64,000 nt of DNA from Gonium pectorale. Its lineage: Eukaryota; Chlorophyta; Chlorophyceae; Chlamydomonadales; Volvocaceae. How positions within the stretch are numbered: the first letter of the stretch is position 1; each line of letters begins with the position of its first letter. Positions 59,008 to 64,000 of the stretch are shown here, piece by piece. The stretch lies in NCBI GenBank assembly GCA_001584585.1, contig LSYV01000008.1, forward strand, positions 1,992,166 to 2,056,165, read 5' to 3'. Position numbers and translations under genes: made by a program. Below the pieces are notes generated by a model. The model did no database searches, was not told where the DNA came from, and saw only the letters and a list, made by a program, of their open reading frames with translations.

Positions 59008-59255
59008 ACACCAATCCAACCGCTCCTGCTGCCCCAATCACACAGGGTAGCGCTCCTCACCTCCTCGCCTGGTATGGTCGCATGCTACGAAACCGGCTGC
59101 AAGTTGGCACTACTTCCCGTGTTCCCTTCCCTGCCTTTCCTCCCTGCCTTCGTCAGTTGTCAACATCAAGAACCCTTCCATGTTCCCACATGTCCCCAAG
59201 CAGTGGGTACACGCCACGACCGGCGCTGGCCCACGCGAGCCGCAGCTGCAGTTCC

Positions 59256-61817
59256 TCACCGCAACTCGTACAGCGCCTCCACGGGCTCCTCGCACACCTC
59301 CAGGCACGGCCCACCCATCGCGACCGATGCGCCGCCCGAGAACGAAGGGGGCAGCACGGACATAGCCGACGGCGAAACCGGCGCGGATGGCGCGACGATG
59401 GCGGGCGCAAGGGCCGGCTCCGGCTCGTGGACCGACCCATGGGTCATCAGAGCCGCCTCTACGGCCGCGACCGCCAGGCCCGCGACGTACCCGAAGGAGG
59501 CTCGGCCTGGCATGGCGGCTCCGAGGGCCATCATGGTGATTGCGGTGACCGCCAGCTCCGAAGCGGCGGATGCGACGGCAGTGGCGCCGGCGCCGGGTGC
59601 TGCCTCGGTGGCGGCGTGGACGTCGGAGGCGGCGGGCTGCGGACTGGCCTTGCTGGAGCTGTCACCGCTGGACATCTGCAGATGCGAGAGACGAGCAGCA
59701 ATTTAGCGTAACATGTGGGTTAACAATAATGTAGTATGTGCGCCACAGGTCCCGCACGACACCGCCGGAAGACGCAATCAAGCGCCACCTTCAAAGACGC
59801 GGACAAGTCCGGGCTAAAGCAGCGCAAACACGCCAACCCAGATCGAGATTTTCAGATGCAATGCAAGCCAGGCAAGTACGCCTGTCGAAAACCGTACTCA
59901 CGATCGAGAGGAAGCAGGTCCACAATATGTTTACCACGTTGTTGAAGAGCAGCCGGTACTCGGGCGGCAGCAGCGCGAAGTTGAGCAGCCCGGCGGCGGG
60001 CCAGAGCAGGTAGCCGCCCAGGAGCGCGCGAATGTAGCTGCAAGGAAGAAGGCAGGGCGAGCGAGGCATGACGGAAAACGGAGAATGTCAGCAGAGTCCA
60101 GCAGCGGATTGCATCAAGGGGCAGATGGAAGGATTTGCCCGAAGGCGAAGCGAGAAGACAGGATATCAGCAATCAAAGCCATGGTCCCTAGCTGGTGCTG
60201 GGGTAGGAAGGCGGTGAAGGGCCGTGTCGGGTGCAGGCGCACTTTTGCCGTACCTCGTGCGGATGGCGGTTGGGATGTCCTTCGGCCGTCCCTCAAGGCA
60301 CTTGATGACGATGAAGAAGACTGCCAGCCCGAACGGCGCGAATAGCACCTGGTCTAGAAGCATCTTGGTCAACACGGCGGCCGGGCAGTGCGGGTCGTCG
60401 GGCATGATGCGGCCGTCCAGCAGGCCGAACCTTGGGGGGAGCGGGTGGGGGAAATGAAGAAGGGAAACGGGGGCGAGGGGGGCAAACAGTCCGAGGGCAT
60501 GGCGTTGTTGACTAAAGACAGCGTCCGGCGAGGGGGGCTGGGGTTGGGGATGGCGAGGGGAGGATAATCTATGGAGGATGGCAAAGCGGATGGCAAAGCG
60601 GATGGCGAGGCAGCCAACGGCACGTTGTCAGAAGTCGCGCACGGATGCAACGGCCAGTGTACAAGGCCCGCACGGCGGTGCGACGCGACCCACCACCAGT
60701 GGCCCAGCGGCGTGCCCACCGCCGAGGTCTCGAGGCACAGCCGGCCGGTGCGCGCCCAGTCCACGCGTCGGCGCGTGCCGGCGGCGGCAGCAGCAGGTGC
60801 AGCCGCCGGCTGCTCACCGCCGTGCCCGCCGGCGCCGCCGAGGCCGACCTGCGCCAGCATGTCTCCCGCGACGGTGAAGAAGTTGCCCGTCACTATCTTG
60901 CACACCAGCGGGCTCTCCTGCATGGGTTGCGAGCAATGGGTTGTGGGTTGGGTGAGAGTTGCTGTTGGCGTTTGGCGGCTGGCGTTCGGTGAGAGATGAC
61001 CCATGGGTCGGTGTGAGCGATCCGCTCCAACCAGCGGAAACCCCGGAAGCGCGTTAACGCTTCACCAAATAACCTCCACCCTTGCATACACCGATAGATG
61101 AGAACCCAAAGAAAACCAATGGCTATCTACGCCGTTTGTCCTACAATGACACGAGCCCAGCCGCACCCCCCCCCCCGCCAAAGCATTGTGCACACTCACC
61201 TCTAGCCACCGGTTGTACCCTTCGCACACGGTGTTGACCGCGCCCGTCACGGCAACGCGCGCCTGCTGCAGCAGCATCCCGGCGCCGGTCGCGCCGTCGG
61301 CCACGGCCGCCGACGAAGGCGGCGCCGCCGGTGCAGTCATGGCGGTGGAAGCGGCGCTGTGCGCGGCGTGTGAGTGGACGAGCGCCGCCCACAGGGGGCG
61401 GGTAGGGCCGAAGCTCTGGGCGATCACGTCAGCGGGGCCGAAGTCGGTGGCTAGGGCAGTGACGGCTGAGCTAGCGGCGGAGGCGACGGCAACGGCGTGG
61501 TCGGGGGAGCCGCTGTGGAGCGCGGCAGCGCCCAGGAGGGCGCCGGTGCTCAGGCCAGCCAACATGGTCGGGAGCGATGGGCTGGTCTTCTTGAGAGTCT
61601 TGGGAGACGAAGGAGATGGAGGCGGAGAGCAGGAGGAAGGAGGCTGCGGCACAGGCGAGCCGCTGAGTGTAGCGGCCGGGCGGGCGCAAAGCAGCCGGCG
61701 TGGCTGCGGCGCGCGGCGGACCGCGGCGGCCGCGGGCCGGACGGCCGGCGCAGCGGGAAGCTTGGCAGGCATGGTGCGAGTGATGTCCCGCTTCTGGAAG
61801 TTGAGAGTCTTGGCCAT
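59256..61817 (-). CDS. Mpv17/PMP22-family membrane protein, organelle-targeted
   Basis: Predicted 524-aa protein. Exons, in gene order: 61200-61817, 60694-60917, 60254-60430, 59902-60037, 59256-59675. All junctions are GT-AG, phases agree and total length is divisible by three. The first 50 residues are Arg/Ala/Pro-rich with few acids, consistent with a plastid or mitochondrial targeting peptide. The family core follows: GNFFTVAGDMLAQVG, GTPLGHWWFGLLDGRI, LLDQVLFAPFGLAVFF (Asp-Gln near residues 307-308), then GGYLLWPAAGLLNFALLPPE and NILWTCFLSI (about 351-385). These match the Mpv17/PMP22 pattern of four membrane spans. Two features are unusual: a roughly 150-aa Ala-rich linker before the core, and a 139-aa C-terminal exon with a hydrophobic stretch (AVTAITMMALGAAMPG, VAGLAVAAVEAAL) that may add spans. 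Family members are proposed channels or membrane maintenance proteins; the substrate is unknown. Confidence 0.85.
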
Positions 61818-62830
61818 CTCGGGAGGGCTTGGGCAAACTTGGGACTCCAGAACTTGGCGGAAGCTGGCGACTCCGCAAGGAATTAATCGGCGCGCTGGGA
61901 CTACTTTCCCAAATAAACAGCAGCAGGCTTCAACGAGAAGAGCTGTCGGCTAGAAAGAAATGAGGAACAGGTGCAGAGGCTTTGGAGACCGTGGGGGGCG
62001 TAAAGAATTGTTTATGGGGACGCTAGGGCAGCAGAAGGGAGGAGTATGATGTTTTGGGCCCTCCCAGCCGTCCCCGCAAGCATGCGGCGAAACAAAGAAT
62101 ACTGTTGAAAAGGCGGCGAGCCCCCTTTTACCCCAGGCCGCCCGGCCGCCGTACGGGCGCACAATTTTGTCCGAGGCGCACGCTGAGTCAGTCAGGTCCC
62201 TAAGCCATTTCATGGATCATGGTCCCTCTTATGAGGCGGTCCGAAGCGCACAAATACACCAGGCAAACCGGGATTCACAAGGAACAAGCGCGAACGAGCG
62301 GGAGCGTCATGGTTCAGTGCGTGCTAGGCAACCTGGGCAACGGTGCCTTGCATGGTGATGTACAGAACTTCATATGGCGTTCCCAGGGCTAAAATGGCGG
62401 CCGGTCCTGGCCCGTGGGTCAGGCCCGGGTTGCTGACCTGCTACCTGCATACACGGCTCATGATGCATGTATTTCGCATAAATAGGTTTTAGCGAGCAAG
62501 TTGTCTGCTTGCTTGGAACATGACTGCGTGACGTGCGCGTGTGCCGGCAGAACCGGTCACGCGAATCAAGTTCAATAAGTATTTTAGGATACCCTGCAGT
62601 TCCTGGGAAGGGCTGCACAAAGCAGTGGGCCAAAGCGGGAGGCGGACGTTATGATAGGGGTAGATCCAGCAGCAGGACAACACGGTGCTTGTTCGCATTG
62701 AACGACGTCACACAAGTCGCGCCCTAGTTCAGTGGCAGCTAGGTAGTGTGGCAACCGAGAGGCCGGCACCGAGACTCCTCGTGATATCGATCTGGCGTAA
62801 CAAGTGGCCTAGTTTGCTTTTGAAAGACAC
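61818..62830. promoter_or_regulatory. Divergent promoter region, Mpv17-like / SART3-like
   Basis: 1.0 kb between two start codons pointing away from each other, so both promoters and 5' UTRs must lie here. I see no clear TATA box or repeat. No internal frame has recognisable domains. Confidence 0.55.
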
Positions 62831-64000
62831 ATGGCATCAAAAAAGAATGGAGAAAAGGCTGGTTCCCTTGGCGATGAAGGAGCGGGAAAGGGCGCCGAGC
62901 GGGCAGACGTTCCGAAGGACAAGGGCAGCGACGGCAGCGATGGCACTGATAGCGATGACAGCAGCGGCGACGTGGATGTGGACGCCGAGACGGCGCAACA
63001 GCTCATGTCCCTGGAGCATGAGCTGAAGACGCAGCCCACGTATGAGAAGCATCTCGAGGTGCGGGCGACCATGCATGTGGCTGCCGTCGGGGGCACTGCC
63101 GTCGCTAAGGGGCGGGTCGGCCTGTGCAAGAGCCGCCGTTAGGTGCCTTGGCCCATCACCTCCCGCCTGCCGCCAGCACAGCCACCACCACAGCGCCTTG
63201 CCACGCCCCGCGCCGCCCCGCCTCCCGTCGCACCTGTCCATCCCCTGCTGCCCCAAACTCGCTTCTGACCCAACCCGGCCCCGCGCTCGCGCCCGCGCCC
63301 GCGCCTACACCCTACAGTGCCTCTCGCCCTTCGGCCTCCCAACTCCACCCCCCTCCCAAAGCGTCGCAATCCTGCCTGCCCCGCCCTCCCACATCCCGTC
63401 CCAACCCCCGGGGCCGCGTTGGCACGCGCGGAGTCATGCGCCCTCGAGCTCCTCTAAGTAAACGCAACTTGCGACCTGTCCACCCCTCCGCCGCCGCAGT
63501 ACATAACACTGCTCCGCTCCACCCCGGGCCTGCGCACGAGGCTGCGCGAGGCGCACTCCGCCATGGCCGCCGCCTTCCCGCTCAGCGAGGAGCTGTGGCT
63601 GGCCGCCGTCAACGACGAGCTGACGGCCGGTGCGGGCGGCGGCGGCACCGCCGTTGCAGCGCGGGACTATGCGCCTTGGGTGGGAACTGGGGGCGTTTGT
63701 CACGACGCACGCGCACCACAGCGTCCATAACGTGCTTGACCCGTTCCCCGTTACAGCATTCGCTTCCCGCATGCATCCTGCCTATTGCGCCGTGTGCGTA
63801 CGGCGGCCCCCACTCCTCTCCCCCCGCCCCCCCCACTACGACATGATGCGCCGCCGGCTTCTCCCCTGACAACACCTTCCACCTCCACCCGACACCCCCA
63901 CCCCGACCCCGACCACCACCGCCGCACATACGCCACGCCGCGCGCACGTGGNGGACCCCGGAGGCGGTAGGAGGGCGGCTGCTCGGGGCGTCGGCTGCCG
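62831..64000 (+). CDS. SART3: SART3/Prp24-type HAT-repeat protein, N-terminal part
   Basis: Partial gene cut by the right edge. Exon 1 is 62831-63058 (76 aa): a charged Lys/Asp/Ser N-terminus followed by AQQLMSLEHELKTQPTYEKH. Exon 2 begins after CAG at 63500 with YITLLRSTPGLRTRLREAHS and continues through AAAFPLSEELWLAAVNDEL, which matches the first HAT (half-a-TPR) repeats of SART3, including the FPL-EELWL core. Its end is less certain; a GT after 63679 fits. The rest to 64000 is probably intron, perhaps with another exon near 63950 where an N is present. SART3 helps recycle U4/U6 snRNPs. The RNA-recognition motifs that would confirm this lie outside the window. Confidence 0.7.

Larger units (their letters stand above)
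57004..59255. other. Intergenic region between Mpv17-like and F-box/LRR genes
   Basis: 2.25 kb containing R1 copies k, l and m and a perfect 14-bp hairpin at 58971-59007. A minus-strand frame at 57287-57430 (RFVEFHMVDLEDLVKLYC) looks coding but is unidentified and overlaps the R1 unit. It should contain the promoter of the F-box/LRR gene and the 3' UTR of the Mpv17-like gene. Confidence 0.5.

Overview
This window looks like nuclear DNA of a volvocine (Chlamydomonas/Volvox-type) green alga. The evidence is very GC-rich exons broken by many short GT-AG introns, long Ala/Gly/Pro/Gln runs, TGTAA used as a poly(A) signal, and class III cyclases with CHASE domains. The species assignment is inference. 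All gene models below were assembled by eye from reading frames, splice sites and paralogue comparison; there is no transcript evidence.

Layout. (1) 1-34.4 kb: three tandem minus-strand paralogues (A, B, C) of a large membrane guanylate cyclase. Each has a divergent N-terminal cytoplasmic region, TM1, an extracytoplasmic CHASE-type sensor domain, TM2, a short dimerisation linker and a class III catalytic domain with a low-complexity tail. Copy A runs off the left edge. Copies B and C resolve into 16 exons each, and nearly every internal exon has the same length and phase in all three copies. Two micro-exons, 18 nt and 11 nt, encode active-site residues. (2) 19.8-22.9 kb, between B and C: a damaged Ty1/copia retrotransposon with three LTRs, a 5-bp target duplication pairing the outer LTRs, an inverted protease fragment, a frameshift, a premature stop present in both pol copies, and a 20-N gap. 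(3) 37.3-45.0 kb: a plus-strand, 14-exon ABCG half-transporter of 695 aa. (4) 48.7-57.0 kb: a minus-strand, 16-exon F-box-like/leucine-rich-repeat protein of 1417 aa with a huge low-complexity last exon. (5) 59.3-61.8 kb: a minus-strand, 5-exon Mpv17/PMP22-family protein of 524 aa with a probable organellar targeting region and a C-terminal extension. (6) 62.8 kb to the right edge: the first exons of a plus-strand SART3-like HAT-repeat protein, cut by the window end. It shares a 1.0-kb divergent promoter region with the Mpv17 gene.

Intergenic stretches carry two dispersed repeat families. R1 has about 13 copies, and its core is a polypyrimidine tract plus CAG that resembles a 3' splice site. 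R2 has 3 copies. The cyclases are inferred to turn an external signal into cGMP. The other genes cover lipid or small-molecule export (ABCG), protein turnover (F-box/LRR), organelle membrane function (Mpv17) and spliceosome recycling (SART3). I see no shared pathway linking them.
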